A stretch of DNA of 13,733 nt, taken from contig JAFGIT010000047.1 in the NCBI GenBank assembly GCA_016929465.1, forward strand, positions 1 through 13,733, written 5' to 3'. This DNA comes from JAFGIT01 sp016929465 [NCBI: Candidatus Coatesbacteria bacterium] (GTDB lineage Bacteria > B130-G9). The notes under the pieces are model-generated. The model made no database searches. It was not told the origin of the DNA and saw only the letters and a program-made list of their open reading frames with translations. Shown here one piece after another: positions 13,689 to 13,733 of this stretch. Position numbers and translations under genes: made by a program. How positions within the stretch are numbered: position 1 is the stretch's first letter; each line of letters starts with the position of its first letter.

Positions 13689-13733
13689 GTGACTGTGGTC
13701 GATGTCAATAGATTAGTTTGGATTTACCCATGG
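13689..13733 (+). CDS. Possible start of a further gene, runs off the right edge
   Basis: A GTG at 13689 follows GAGGAG at a distance of about 10 bases, and the frame stays open for the remaining 15 codons (VTVVDVNRLVWIYPW with Met at the first position). It is too short to assign to a family, and the call rests only on the ribosome-binding site and the lack of a stop. Confidence 0.25.
   Translation, partial: MTVVDVNRLVWIYPW

Noticed and set aside
1-13733. Transposase, integrase, CRISPR array, tRNA or rRNA
   Set aside because: None was seen on either strand; the flanking repeats of the cassette do not show insertion-sequence ends.

Overview
The window reads as a stretch of chromosome from a bacterium, probably an anaerobe: it has Shine-Dalgarno sites, a two-component system, a lipoprotein signal, the start of an acyl-CoA dehydratase activase gene and tandem DUF3795 proteins. 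TTG starts seem to be used at several genes. Flanking genes are GC-rich (about 62% in three 60-base lines I counted by hand). The species cannot be named from the sequence; a single contig from an uncultured lineage would fit.

Layout. Positions 1-3362 (minus strand) carry a co-directional set: a sodium:solute symporter (SSS family), an L-lactate permease-like carrier, and the first 72 codons of a BadF/BadG-type activase that runs off the left edge. This looks like an uptake-plus-fermentation cluster for an organic acid. Positions 3363-4021 form a divergent, apparently non-coding region with a strong GC-rich hairpin and a plausible sigma-70 promoter for the plus strand. From 4022 on everything is on the plus strand: a DUF4870 membrane protein, a lipoprotein with a TPR-like segment fused to an alpha/beta-hydrolase esterase, two tandem DUF3795 cysteine-rich proteins, a D-2-hydroxyacid dehydrogenase, a two-gene signalling module, a GAF-domain protein with a C-terminal zinc-like Cys/His motif, a GNAT acetyltransferase, a frameshifted open region, and a flavin reductase-like protein.

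The most interesting part is 7901-11236. A histidine kinase and a response-regulator/class III nucleotide cyclase sit between two copies of the last 101 bp of the dehydrogenase gene. The kinase has an unusual sensory part: a nucleoside deoxyribosyltransferase/TIR-like nucleotide-binding domain (motif NPNVFFEMG) followed by what looks like a degenerate Mrr-type restriction-endonuclease-fold domain. The partner protein has a complete receiver domain and a cyclase domain with both metal-binding aspartates, but proline where the base-selecting aspartate usually lies. The module is lower in GC (about 48-50% in sampled lines). The two flanking copies are about 88% identical, and most differences are synonymous. 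I infer an acquired cassette that brought, or left behind, a homologous 3' end of the dehydrogenase gene. Its likely job is to turn sensing of a nucleotide-like ligand, nucleic-acid damage or foreign DNA into a cyclic-nucleotide signal; that function is inference only.
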